A stretch of 64,000 nucleotides of DNA from Onchocerca lupi (taxonomy: Eukaryota > Nematoda > Chromadorea > Rhabditida > Onchocercidae). Position 1 is the first letter of the stretch. Each line of letters begins with the position of its first letter. The translations under genes and the position numbers were made by a program. This document shows, one piece after another, positions 35,801 to 50,800 of the stretch. Under the pieces are notes generated by a model that was given only the letters and a program-made list of their open reading frames with translations, searched no databases and was not told where the DNA came from. The DNA lies in contig JAOVVO010000229.1 of NCBI GenBank assembly GCA_028564675.1, forward strand, positions 45,329-109,328, read 5' to 3'.

Positions 35801-38800
35801 AGTTTTTTTTCAGGTAAAAATTTTTATATTTCCTAAATTAAACTTCAAATCATGCCATTTCATCCATTCGTGGTTTACTTTGTTCGAAAAATCTTGAAAA
35901 CCAATTGATTATTGGTCTTATTTGTTTTTATTATTCTGTACCTCTTTTCTTTATTCTTTCAACAAATCTTTCCAGTCAGATTCATTTATTATTAATCAAA
36001 TTTTTTATCTTTTTTCTTGAAATATTTTCTAAGTTTATTTATCTTATATTTTTTTAAAAAATTTGTCAAACCATATTAGTTAGAAATATTTTAATTATTT
36101 TAACAGCTAACTTTAACAATATTATTAGTTTTAGGTTGTTTTTTTTTCGGTATTTAGTTGTTTCCTTAAAAAAAAAAAGGAAAGATTTAGATTTTCATAA
36201 TCATTTGAATTGAAATATTTTAATTTAATCTAACAAATTGATTTTAATGTTAATTATCCCATTATTAGTTTAAATAGTTGTAATTCTCTTTTTTTTTTTT
36301 AAAGTAAATTTAGTTTTAATGCAAATTTATGAAATTATATTAATTGAAAACATTTTGATTTAATCTAACAGTTTAATTTTAGCCTAAGCACATTTTATTA
36401 TGAATATTACTATTATTGTTATTGGTATTATTATTGTTATTGTTTATTAACAACAATTATTTTGATTCGTACACATCTAGCTATTCATTTAAAAAAAAAA
36501 AAAAAAAAAAAAAAAGGCAATGTAAAGAGGGTTTTGATGATTTAACAGCTGGTGTTATGTAAATAATACAGTCAATTCATTTCTTCATCTTTTCCTTCTT
36601 CAATTTATCTATTTGTTTTAAATGTTTTTTTCAAATTAAACTAAAGTATATATTGGCTCAATAAATAGACTAACTTTTTGGATTTATTTGATTCTTTCTC
36701 TTTCATTTCCATCAACATTTAGAATTCATTCTTCCAGTTTTCTTGTCTTTTTCGATAAAAAATAAAATATATATATATATATATCCGAAAAAATGATCGT
36801 AACGTATACTGTGATAAATATCATTTTATATATTTCGATATAATATGCTAGCAAATTATATTGCAAAATTTATCTATATTTTCTTATTATAACGATTCTG
36901 TGTAGTTCGATACAATGTGCTATTGAATTACATCACAAAATTTGCATTCACTTTGCTTACGATTATCATTTTATATGGTTTGGTACAGTATGCCACAAAA
37001 TTATTTCCCTGTACTTCCTTACTGTAATGATCTTAGAAGATTCAAGAGTATGTTATTGAATTATATTGCAAAATTTGCATGCATTTTGCTTATTGCACTT
37101 ATTTTATAGGTTCGAAACAGTGCGGTACTGAATTCTGTTACAAAATTTGCTTACACTTTGCCTACTGTAATGAATAATTTTTATTGAATAATTATACTTA
37201 AAATTGTACAGAAAATGTTATACGTTACATTTCTTAATTTAATTAATCCTGTAAATTTTTCAATCTTTCATTTTCCAATCTTTAGATGATAATAATTTAA
37301 TATTTGGAAACTTTCTTATTCGCCATAAATTTTTTTTCCATTTTTGTTTAGATATCGGAAATAGAATTTAAGAAAGAATTGGAAAGATAAATTCGAATTT
37401 TTGATTTCTCCTTTCTCTTCATTACTTATCCAGTGCATAGGAAGCTTATTAATAACTGAAAATATCTTCCTATTATTTTAAAATTTAATTTACTTTTCAA
37501 AATTATATCTCATTTTACTCTTCATTTTCATCCAAAACATAAATATTCATAAATGCTGGGCATTAATATTTGCATGGATAAAAAAATAAGTTTTGATAAT
37601 GCATGTGCTTTTATTATTTTGATAAACAAAATTCTTTCTTTTTTTTTTTTTTCAATAAAAAGTACAGGAAATTACTAAAAACTTTTTTTGAAACAAATCA
37701 ATTCATTTTATCTGTCATCATTAATTAATTCTATTCATTTCTACTACTTTTTTTTAAATATTACCATAAAATTATATGAAATTCTTGAGTAAAATTGCTA
37801 TATAGAACAATTTTTTTATTACAATTACAAATAATGTAGACACTTGTTAAAAAAATTATGAATAAGTATTATTCAATCAATATTGCTATGCACCTTTCCT
37901 TATTAATATGATTTTATTTTTTTGAAAGTTGCGCTTAAATTAATTTTATCATCCTGTCTACGGAAAAATCATTAATAAAATAGGAAAACGATTGAAAACG
38001 ATAGGGTATAATGGGACAGCATTTCACAATAATTATTCATTTGATTTTTAAATTTTCGATGAGAAAATAGATAAAAATGATTGATTGTATAGATTCGATT
38101 ATATAAATAAAATTATTCTTTATGAATTAAATCCTTTATGTTTCTATTTGCTTTTTTTTATTTTTAATTTTTTGTCTTCATCTATCGATCAGTGTTTCAT
38201 TTTCGATTAATGTATTTATTCGTTAATTCCATAAATTTATTCATTCAAAAAAATAATTTTGAATAAATTTATGTAAATGAACATATATTCAATAATACAG
38301 AGGACGTAAACGTTAAATCAAACGTATATTTCAACTGATTATATTCTATGACTAAAAATTGTATTATCGTCTATACATAATATTTTCAACACGCATAAGA
38401 CGTAAAAGTGGCGTAAATGTATGAGATGTACGCGTGAACTGCATGTTGAAACGTACACGCTGAATCAGACGTACGTTTCAATTGGTAATATTTCATAATT
38501 AAACATTATATATAACTAACATTTTTTATATAACTAACATTTTCAAAAATTTATATGATTTGTACAGTAGATCAAATTAACGTTTTAGTTGATTATGTCT
38601 TATGATTAAAAATTATATTCTCCTGATATTAAGATCTTCAAGAACTTTATTGCATTTTCTAAAATTTTTCTTAAAATTTCTTTGAAATACTAGACTTCAA
38701 GCAGGAAAATCGAATATAAAAAAGGAACCGATTTATTCGAATCTGAATAAAAAAATCGATTTTTGATTATTTTTGCTTACAGAATAAATTCCTAAATTTG

Positions 38801-41800
38801 CAAAAAACATCAGTTTATTATAATTTTATTTCTGCTATTCAAAAACAAAAATTCTTGAACAGAATTAATACTATGAAGAGTTTCAAAATTTAGGAAATTA
38901 AATTTGTAATTAAATTGTGACAATATTATCAATAGATGACAAAATATAAGGATAAAAAGTTGGTGGCAAATTAATAACAGGAACGAATTATTGGACACGA
39001 ATGAATTAAACAAAAATATTACATCATTAATTGCATGATTTATTAATTGTCATTTAGAATTCATCTAATTTTTCCTATATTGTTTTTCATAACACAAATT
39101 AACTTTTTCATATGTCTATTTTCGTTTTTTTATTTCAAATTTCGGAAAATTTTATTTTTATTACAAATTAATCTAATTTGATTTATTGCAATGTAATCGT
39201 CTTATTTTTGGGTTTTTTTTTTTTTTTTTTTTTTTGAATAACTTTTTCTAAAAGAAAAAAGAAAGAATTTCAATTGAATTTTTCCTTAATTTTGTTAAAA
39301 CATTTTTTCTCTTTTTTTAATTTTCCATGAAACCTTCTTTCTATTGCTTAATTTGAAATTCTACAATTAGAAATAATTCAATAGTTTCGAGGAATAGTGA
39401 AATAAGATAAAATAAATATTCTAGAATAAAAACATTGCCAATTGTTGACTAATTAGAGCTAATTAATATTCATATCAGATAAAAAATACAAATATTGATT
39501 AGGAAAACAATTTAGAATTGCTTGATTAAATGAGGAAGCTTATTTTTCTCTTCATAACCTCTGAATTTGTATTTTATTGCCCAAATTTGTGTATATAATA
39601 TTCATTACTTTCAATTATATAATTACTGATAAGCAATTATTCAAATGATAAGTTATTTGGCTTATCACTTGATAAGTTTTATCAAATTTATTGAAGTTAT
39701 TGATTGTTTATTAACATGATGTTGATTGAATTATTATTATTGTTTCTAATTATCGCTATATGGGTGATTTGGTTTATCATCCGAATAGTCATTCAACAAT
39801 TTCCATATTTTTCTAATGGTAATTTGAAAATCTTCTTTCATTTTTAATTATTGTAATTGATAAAATTTTTCCATCTCATCAATGATAATTTAAAAAAAAA
39901 AAAAAAAGTTCATTCATATTAGAGAATAGTTAGAAAATTCATTTCAATCAATGATTAAAAAAATTTTTTTCTCCAAAATAATTGAAGAAAATACATTGCT
40001 TTGAATAGATTTTCTTTTCTTTTTTTTTAGACGAAATTTTCTTCGAATAGTATAAAATAATTTCGAATTTTTCGAATTCTATTTCAACTTTCCCAAATTT
40101 GTTCATTACTTCATTTCAAATTTTTCTTTGCATTTTCTTTTTGCATTTGAATGAATTTTTGGAATGAAAAAATTTTTTAAGAAATTTGCATAAATGCAAA
40201 TTTGCTTATATATTCTAATATTAGCTTTATTTTCGAAAATATGAAAGCTTTTTAGTTTTAGTCCAAAACTGATTGTGAAATTTCTGTCATCATTTATTCC
40301 TTTAATTTTTCACTTACCAGAAGGTGATTATTTTGAAATTTGCAGAATACATAATTAAAATTCATTTTATTCTTTTCAGGTGCCCGTACGAAAGAAGGTA
40401 ATCCAGTACTCATATTTCCGGATAGCAGATCTCAACTAGCCGAAGAAGAACTTCATCTTCTTGTTTCCTATCTTCTTCAAATACCACCGTAACTTTATTT
40501 ATTTTCAATTTAATCGAAATTGTCAAAAGAAAAAAAAAAAGATATCTAGAAAATTTTTGCTACAATAAATGGCCGACTTTTTCTTTTTCTTAATTGTTTT
40601 CATTGTCTTCTTCAGCTTATTCTACCTCATTCAAATTAAAATCGATCATGCATAAAAATTGAAAAAAATTTTGATAAGGTAGAAGTTAAAATGAATTGAA
40701 ATAAATAATGAAATTATTTTGAAAAAATTTTGTTGCGGTTAAGCTAAAATGAATAATTGAAATAAATAATCAATCAATTTGAAATATTTAAGCAATAATT
40801 CCAGATTAGAAGAAGAACAAAAAAGTTATGTAATTATCATTGATAGACGTATGGATAAATGGTCATCCGTACGCTTATTACTCGCTTATTTAACGGTATG
40901 CTTAAATTTAAGTTTTCAAATTTTAATTTTAATTTCATTCCCTTTATATTACATTCATCTTTATGCATATGAAATTTAGGAAATCTAAGTTTTTAGTTAC
41001 TTTTATTTTGTATTCATACTTGTATGTTATTATTGCTTTGTATCCATGCTAAGCACAAATATAATTTATGGGCAATAGCACTAAAAAAGGAAAAATTTTC
41101 TTCCAGCTTTTTTAATTTTTTTTTTTTTTGTTGAATTTGAATAAATAATCAAAAGTTCATTTTTAATTTCCAACTTTTAAGTTACTTGGAAATGCTGTAG
41201 CCGGTAATAGTGGAAAATGAAGAAAAAAGAGGATTGCAATTTTCGAATAAATCATAATTTTATGCAAAAATCATTAACTTGGAAAAAGCAAAATAAATTA
41301 AATTAGACGAAGTTCTTGGACTTTCGATTATAATTTAAAATTAAGAATTTTAATAGATAATTTTTAACTTTAATGGATATTTTTTAATGGATAGTTTTTA
41401 AATTGAACAAAGAGCAATCAATTTTGATTATAAAAATTAATTGGGAATTATTAATTCCCAAAGAAAAGATAACAAATTTCTCTTCTTTTTTTTTGATTTC
41501 ATTCAACTTATAATTCTAAGTTTTACTTTTCAATCAATGTTTATTTAAATTTTTTCGGAACTGTGCAAATATTTAATTGTAATGCATTTCAATACGGATA
41601 CGGTTTGTTCGTAGGACACAACATATCAAAGATGGTGACATTTCATTTTTATTTCAAATAATTCAATTATTTGCAAAAGGTCTCTTCTCTTCAAATGCGT
41701 ATATATTTCTCTTATTACGATTGCATTTGATTTTAAAATAAATGATTTTTCTATCAATTTTTTGTCATATAAATGCTATAAAAAGTTCATAAATTTCATG

Positions 41801-44800
41801 CAATTTTTCAATCCAAATTTTTTTTTTAATTTTTTGAAATAGGAAAAAAGCATTGGGTTAAAAAGAATTTAGTAAACGATTACATATATGCATCTATTTT
41901 ATTTAAATGAATAAGTTAAAACATAATTCAAATATAGATTAGCTATTTTAGGTAAATTTATGAAAATGTATTTTATTGATTAGCTCAAATATTGTTTAGA
42001 TAACAAAAAGTTTTACAATTCACTTACTGATTATAATTAACTGTGACATTTCAGGGAAAATTCTGATGACATCATTTTCCATTTCCGTTCTTCTTTTTTT
42101 TTTTTTTTTCAATTTCAAATTTTATTTTTATGACTTTTCCGATTCAATTCATAATTTTTCAAGTAGGAAAGAAGCATTGGATTATTTAATCTATTGCTTC
42201 CTTTAATGCTTTTAATTAATACCAAAAAAAGGTTAAATAATTTTTTCAATTTGTTTACGTGTTTTTTCTAATTTGATTGTTTTTACATACTTCTCATCTA
42301 TTTTGAATAAATTCTCGATTCATTACAGATGATTCTAGTATCAATTGAAATTTTAAAAATTTGAATTCCTAATTTAAAACGGAAATTTTTTTAAAATAAT
42401 TTAAAACATGAGTCTTAAGCAATTCAAGTAAAAGAGCATTAGTCAAAAATATTATAATAATTTTTTTCAAAAACAAAATGAATTAATGAAACTTCTTTCA
42501 AATTCAGCTTATTTTTAAAAATTTTTTTTAGAAAAATAAATATGGATATTTTTGGCAGATTTATAATATTTTGCTTTTATTCATTGGTTTTCTTCATGAA
42601 TAAAAAGGATAATTTGAAGATAAGTGAGAGGAAAATTTTGTTGTTAATAATTAACAAAATTAATTGCCAAACGATATATTGGTAATCAATAAAATATTTT
42701 ACCAAAAAACGAAACAAATTTGTCGACTTTTTTTTTTTCGAAAAATAATATTTTTTACTATTAAAACTGATAATTTATTTTAAGTATCAAATTAATTAAT
42801 ATTAGCAGTCCTATCCAGTGTCTCATGCAAATCCTCACAATTTTTTTTTCCGACTTAAACTGGAATATGAACAAAATGAACAAAGTTTTTTAAAATGAGA
42901 AAGGTGGAAGAAAATATTTTGTGCAGTTTATAAAATTATTCCAGTTTGAGAGAAAAAAAAACCTTACACTCGTATTCTTTTGCGGATCGTTTAGTATCAC
43001 CAAAATCATCATTATCATTACTATTATATGAATGTTATTCTATTTTTCTAAATATCATTAACATTTCTATTTTAAATATCGAATTATTTTTAATTTAAAA
43101 TTTTATTGCCTTTTTTTGGAGTTTTCTTCTACATTGTCGGTACCATTTAATAATTTTGATCAAAGTTTTTAAAAATTCTGTTATCATCCACCCAACATCT
43201 TTTTCGATGTTAGTTTTAAATTAGGAATTAGGAATGCATAATTAGTAATATGTGCGCAGGTAATTTAATTCAATTTATCTTATGTCAAATAAAAATTTTA
43301 TTTCATTTCAATTCATTTTATTTTAATTTTTCTTTTTCATTATTTATTTTATTTTATTCATTTTCAAAAAAAAGAGGAAAAAATTAGAGAACTTGATGAA
43401 ATTATAAAAATCATAATTTGAAATTTTTTAAAAAAACAGGCAAACACTGAAAAAAACTTAGTAAAATTATAATAATTATCACTCAGAATTTTTCTCGTTT
43501 TATTCCATTTGATTATATCAAATATATTTATTGAGCAAGAAATTAAAATAATTGAAAATTGAAAAAATGTATTTAATGTAAACTTTATTGAAAAACAAAA
43601 TTTGCATTAAATATTGAAAAACATAAAAAATCATTGAGAAGAAAATTATTATAATTTTATTAATCCGGAAGTAATGCATTCAACTAAAGATTAAATTAAA
43701 AAAATTATGTCCAATCGAAATTATTACAACAAAATTTAAAACTCAACTAAGGTCATGTAATTAATTTCGAAATAATATTTCCACCATTAAATATATTTTA
43801 TTTATCTTGCTTTTTCCAAGATCATTCATCTTTTTTCGTTCCCAAAAATAGAAATACATTTCACTTGTCGAAATTTTTAATTATTTTCATTAAAAAAGAA
43901 AAATGAATCTTATGCTAATTATTTTTGACAATTTTTAAATTTATTCTTGAAAAATCGAATAAATTGTTCTTCTTTTTACGCTTGGATAAGTTTTTAGTAC
44001 AGAGAGATGTTTTCGATCCATAAAGTTTCAATCTTTTCGCCTCCCTTTTTCTCTAAACACAGTAAAACTGATTTATTCTATATTCAAACAATAATACCAA
44101 ATATTTACAATTAGAAAAAGTATTTTGCGGTAAAATTATTCAAGTATTTATTTTAAATTTTGCTTTTTATACAAGATTATTATCATTTTATGTCGATTAA
44201 ATTTATAAATTTTTTCTTAAAATATGATAAGAACGTAATATTTACTTTCGAAATTGTATTATCAAGTAAATAACGAATATGCAGTGACTTTTTTTCGGAA
44301 ATACTTTCTTTTTTGTTAAATTTTTAATTTACTTTTATTATCAATATAAACTTTTACACAAGCAAATATCTTCTTTTATAAAAATAAAGAATTATTAGGA
44401 ATATAAAAATATTCAAATCATTTTTTTTTTTTTTGATTTTTTTCATCAATTTCCATTGAACAAATGCGATTTGATGAATTGTCAAATTTTTTTTAATTAT
44501 TTGATTGCCAAATAATTACATTATTATTTCAATTATTCATTAATTAAATTATGTACTCCTTTTTTTCTTTCCAAGCACTATAAAATTCACTTCTTAATTT
44601 TCTCTCTTATTGTACTTATTTCAAACTTATCTCAAATTTTTGAATAATTATACATCAAATTGAAAAAAAAAATCGCGTATTCAAAAACCGAATACTCAAA
44701 ATTTTTTTTAATGAAAAAAAGTAAATTTCAATAGTGAGTTTTTAACAAATTTTCTCTTACAATATTTGTAAATTGCAGAACTCATTTCCAAGACCGGTTC

Positions 44801-47800
44801 GGATTGTACTTGTATTAAAACCGGAAAGTGTATTGCAGCGTGCGCTCGAAGTGGGTTATCGTGGAATTACTGAAAACTGCAAATTTAAGGTATGCAAATT
44901 TACTGATCTTCTTATCATATCATATCAGTACGATCATCTTATTTTTCAGGTTATATTGCATTTTCGGATAATAGAATCATATATTATACTAATTGTTGAA
45001 AATGACCATTAAATTTACTGAAAAACATTTATAATATGGTTCATTAAGCTTCTGTATTATTAATATAGGAAAAAGTTTTTTAGAAAGGTACTTCAAGTTT
45101 TAAAAACTTTTAAATCTTTTTTTTATTCGAACTTGTCATTTCCCCTGCATGTAACAATATTTCTTGAATAAACTTCGTTTAAAAAAATTCTATAGTATTA
45201 AAAATAATAATCAAATAATCAAAATTTTATCACTTAACCTAAATGAACTTAACATAATGAGTAAAAAGATTTTTTGACGCCTTTATCATAAAATTCGTAA
45301 TGATGAATATTTACTAGCATGTTATAATCTGTGAATCGCGTAATTATAAAATTTGTATGACTCATATAAAAAATAATACGGCATTATTACAATTAAAAGT
45401 ATTAATTAATTTATAATTTAAAAATCGTTGAAATAAGTAATTAGCAAAAATTTAAATAATTATTATAAATATTAAGATATTCAAATTTCGATGAATAATA
45501 TTGTATGAAGAAAATATCTGTAAATATTGTATTTATATTAAATTTACTTTCTCTTCCTGTTCTTATTATAAGTATAATTAAAATTATAATTATTATAATT
45601 ACACTTATAATCACAATTATAATTAAAATTATAATTGTGATTATGATTATAATTATAATCATAATCACAATTATAATTAGAACTATTGTTTTTAATTTTT
45701 ATTCTAATCTTTATCTTTATTTTTATTATTTCAATTCATTTCAAGCAGGTTTTCCCAAGTTCATTTCATAGTAATATAAGAAAAATTGTTATTGTGCATC
45801 TTTTCAAAGCGAATAATTATATTTTTATTTGCTAATACAATAGTGTATCATTGAATAATGTGTAATATTTTGCGAATTTCATTCTGTTTTTAATTATTAT
45901 TAATTACTATCATCAAGATATTATAAATTTATTATCAGATTGATATCGATTATATTATTCAAATAGCTTGATAATACATTCACATCTCGGTAATTAATTT
46001 TTTAATTGGGTAATTACTGTAAGACATTATCAATGCATAAAATAGTATTGAATAACCAGTTTATTACACTTTTAATATGTAATAATGAATTGCGAGAAGT
46101 ATTGGCTAGTAAAAAGGCAGAAGTTAAAATCAAATTTAAATTTCTTATGAACTCATTTTGAATCTTCTTTCTGTTTTCAAATATTATTTCATTTCGCTTT
46201 TTACGATATTTTTCTGGAATCACTAACTTTTTGGATTCAAAAAATAAGAAATGAAAACAAATGTAAGAAAAAAGCAATTAGTGGATTTTCAATAGTAATC
46301 CTAAATTTTAAAATGAAAAGATCAAAATATCGCTTTGTGTATTTCATTAACTTTAGTTAGGCTAAACGATAAGTTATTGATATAACCATTTTTAGTGTGT
46401 AGTGATAGAATTTTTGAAATTCATCGTGATTTTTATAATGAAAAGATCAAAAATATCTTTTTGTCAAATAAAATATACAAGTAAAGAAGCGATTATTAAA
46501 TTCATAATGATTATTAGTGATTATTAAATTCATAAAAAGTGATTATTAAATTCTCAAGTAATTTTTGTAAAAAAAATGATTTTATTAAGTTTATTTGGGC
46601 TAAGTAATAAGTCATTTATAATATTGTGGAGTTTATTTACAAAAATTGTTTAAGAAATATAGTAGTATGCAGGGAAAATGATAAGTTCGAATAAGAAAAA
46701 AGTTTTCTGGAAATTGTAATAGTATAATAATAAAATTAGGTGAAATGGCATGTTTTTTAATTTTTTTTCACATTTAAAAATTCTTTTTCTCACTTTTTTA
46801 TCATTGAAAAGTCTTCTCAAAAAAGTTAAACTCTATTATTTTATCATTCTGCTAGCAAAATTGTTGAATAATATAAGAGAATTCCGAACTTGATAGCATT
46901 GAAAAATTACGATTTTATTTTATCCGAGAATAGAAATTGATTTTGCTTTTCATTGTTTAATGCTATATAATTACAAAATGTCTGAAATTTTTCGTAACTC
47001 AAAAATGGAAATGATTAAATTTTCACTTCCAGCCAACTTTTCAAATTCCTTCCGTTTCATCTCAATAGCAATTATTCACTCCATTCCTGTATTGATGTTG
47101 GAATTTTGATTTTTTTTTTTCTTACAAACCTGCTTTTTTTCTCTTTTGTACCATACTCCATTTCTCGATTTGCAGTTTTTTCGCCCCAATAACTGCTTAA
47201 GAAAACTCTCGAATAATTGACATGGGAGGAGGAAAGAAAAAAAGGAAAGAAAATGGAAAGTATTTCCATTCCTTCATTTCATCTTTTACAGTTTTAATTT
47301 CTCTTCCATTTGAGTGAAATTGAAAAAAAAGAAAAAGTGAATGAGAAAAGATGGAACTAGTGATAAGGTGTTAAAAAGATGAAATAACTCTATTTTTTCA
47401 GAAAAAAAGAAAAAGTTTTTAAAAAACAATTTTTTCTTTTTTCAAATAAACCGAAAATAAATCTAATACCTTTCGATATTTTTCTTTTAATCATTTTATG
47501 AGGAATTGAATTGTTACAAAATTATATTTCTTTAGTTTTTTCGTTTCTTTGCTTTATTTTTTCTTTTATTTTTTTCACAAATTAACCTTTTGGTTATCTC
47601 ATCTAGGAAACTAAAAATTTATTTTTAGTCATTTCTAAAATTGTTGAATATTTTCGAATGTCGAAAGCATTAAGTAAAAGTGTAATGTATGACAGTGCAA
47701 TATCATAAAGTATTTCAAATTATTTAAAACACTGTTAATTAGATGGCGTATAGGTATATAATATTTTACGGTATTTTTGCTACAGTATATGAAATAAATA

Positions 47801-50800
47801 TACTGTAACATTAATATATCTTGGCATTTTAAGTTGTACAGTGTCAAAAAATATAATGTTATATAGTTAAAATATACGAAAGGTATATTTTAGTGGAGTT
47901 ATATAAAAACAGAAATGAAAGTTTCAAAAAAAATGAGCAATTTTCATTCATTATCGTTATGTAAAAATTCTTTCCAATCCAGAAATACCGGAAATATCGG
48001 AATTCTTGTTATTCATGAATGAATGTAATTTCATATCTATCTTCTTTTAATCTATTTTGTTATTTGATAAAATCTGATCAAAATACTTGAATTTTTAATT
48101 TGTCAAATAATATTGATTATATAATTTTTGCCTTCATTTAAATTCCTTTTAACATATTTTACGCTTCGTTTTTCTTTTTTTTTTTTTTGTTTTCCAGACT
48201 ACGATTTAATATAAAGCTTTCATTTTTCATTTCTATCTTGTATTTTTTACCTTTCTTTTTTAAAATTCCAATACGAATTTTCGCCAATGAAATATTAGGG
48301 CAATTAATTATTTAAAAACATTTATTAATTACTTTTATTTTGAAGCAATGAAATATTGAGGAAACACATATTCCAAAGAAAAAAATTAAATACAAAATTA
48401 GATCTAGTGATTAATTTTTTTGTCTTTTTGTTTCTTTTTCTAAACATAATATGTGATTAGTCCATAATTTTCGCAAAACCATTTGTTATAATTTAAAAAA
48501 TTAATTTAATTTTTTGTACTGATAGGTTATATTTGTTGATTAATTTCAGGTGTTAATTTGCCAGAGTTCGCTGGAACTCCGCCGCTATATTGGGCCAGAT
48601 TGTTTGACGATGGATGTTGGTGGTGTACTGAAATATAATCATCTGGAATGGGTTCAGCATCGTATGGTAACCTGTTATTCTCGCTTTATTATCATTATTT
48701 TTAATGGTACTAATAGTAGTAATTAATGAAAGGTAAAAATTATTCCTTTTCCTCATCTTTTCTTTTTCTTTTCTTTTTTTTTTTTTTTTTCAGAATATCC
48801 ACTTTTTTTTTTCAAGAAATTCACGTCTTCTTAAGATATTCACGTTCTTTTCATTTTTTTTTTTTTTTTTTTAATTTTGAAGGCTAATTACATTTTACAG
48901 CATATAGTTCCTTTTTCTTCGATCTTTTTCCTATTTTACAACTCGTAAATTGCCATCAGGACTTACCATGTCATTTCAATATGTTATACACTGAATATGG
49001 TAGGGGAGAAACATTTTTCAAATATTTTTGAAAATTTACCAAATTTTAATTATTAAACCATTCGATTTAATTTATCAATCGATTAGAATTTGTAATGTTG
49101 CTTTTTTTTTAAATTCAAAAATTTAAATATGTCAATTCAAAATTTGAAATGATTTTTAATTCTATCAAATATTTGGTTTAATTTATCGATCGATTAAACT
49201 TTATGATACTTTTTTTTTAATCCCCAAAAACTTAAATATAAATACAAAAAAAGGGAAAAAATTTTAATATAAAGATATGCATACATTTACGATATGAACA
49301 AAAATGATTGAAAAGATTAGTCATTTCATCGAAATAACAAAAGAATCAGCGAAACAACAATCAATAATCAACATTCATTGAAATTAATAATCATTTTCGA
49401 ATTCAACATTTGGAAAAATTTTTAATTCTTCCAAAATACTAAAAATCAATAATTAATTTATTAATTTGTGAGTCAATTTTGTACAGCGTATGTAATTTAT
49501 TGTAATTTTCATTCATATGTTTATCAAGAATGCTAATTTTTCGAAATTTTATAAGTTTTTATTGATAAGTAATTTCACATCTTCATTTATGAATTTTAAT
49601 TACTCAAAATTCTTCTATATTTATTTCTTCTTTTTTGTCTTCAATAAAAATTCTGTAATCCGGATTGAAATAATTATATTATTGTAATAAGAAAATCATT
49701 TTACCATTTAAATAAGTATACCGAAGAAATGAAAATATCCTGATCCTGTAAATCAAAATATCCTGATTCTGATTCCATGAATTTGATATTCTCATCCTAA
49801 TTATGTGAATTATTTAAATTTCAAAAATGAATTTAAAAACTTAGGTAACTTCATTTCCTTTTCAACATTTTACCTGTTTGATGGAACTTATTTTTTTCAG
49901 GATATCGAACGGATGAAATCATCCGCAACCGTAATTGCTCAATCATTGAGCGAATTTGGTCGTTGCTTGAAAGAAACCGAACTTCCTAATGATGTCGAGA
50001 CAACAGCGAGAATTCTCGAGATACAAACCGCGGAACGTGATGCTATAAAGGTTATTTATTATCAATCATGTTTTTTTTTTTTTTTTTGTATTTGCAAGAA
50101 AACTTCCGGATTTCGGTGCGGAAAAGATTCAATTCTATCTTACAGATCTGATTTTAGTGCTAGTTTTTTTCCGTATTTGCACGAAGATTTCCACATATTT
50201 ATGGGAAAAGATCCAATTCCAAATTATAAATCTGATCTTAGGGCTAGTTTTTACCGTATTTGCAAATGATTTTTGGATATTCATACGGAAATTGTTCAAT
50301 TCCAATTCATAAATCTGATTTTAGTGCTAGTTTTTTTCTGTCTTTGCAGGAAGACTTCCGAACATCCGTACGAAAAAGTTTCAATGCCGTCCTATGAATC
50401 TGATTTTAGCGTCAATTTTTTTTTCTATATTTGCGGGAGGATTTTCGGATTTTCATACGGAAATAATTCAATTCCAATTTACAATTCTGATTTTAGTACT
50501 AGCTTTTTTCCGCATTTGCAGGAAGATTTCCGGATATCCATACGGAAAGGATTATCACTGTTACGACATGTCAGACAATTGGATGTTAAACCGGAACATG
50601 AACAACTTAGTCCAACCAGGTAATTTTTTATTTCTATTTCGTGATCTTAAGACCTTAATATTGTAATATTCTCGAATAAATGGAAAAGATTTCTTTATAC
50701 CACTTTTAAAATTAATATTAAGTAAATGACAGTACTAAGCTTAATTTTGCTCGGAAAAAAACATTTTTTTTCAAAATTTTGTCCATTCGAATTTTTTTTT

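Larger units (their letters stand above)
35107..40379. other. Rho GEF intron 3-4 (5.3 kb), within the Sec14 domain
   Basis: It holds a 25-base A run at 36491-36515, a minisatellite at 36795-37170, a CpG-containing repeat at 38300-38625 and a 23-base T run at 39213-39235. No exon-like sequence was seen. Confidence 0.7.

Noticed and set aside
37109..37130. GGTTCGAAAC, resembling a tRNA T-loop
   Set aside because: It is one unit of the local minisatellite; no acceptor stem, anticodon or D arm surrounds it.
45441..45771. 75- and 88-codon Ile-rich frames on both strands
   Set aside because: Product of the palindromic ATT/ATA tract.
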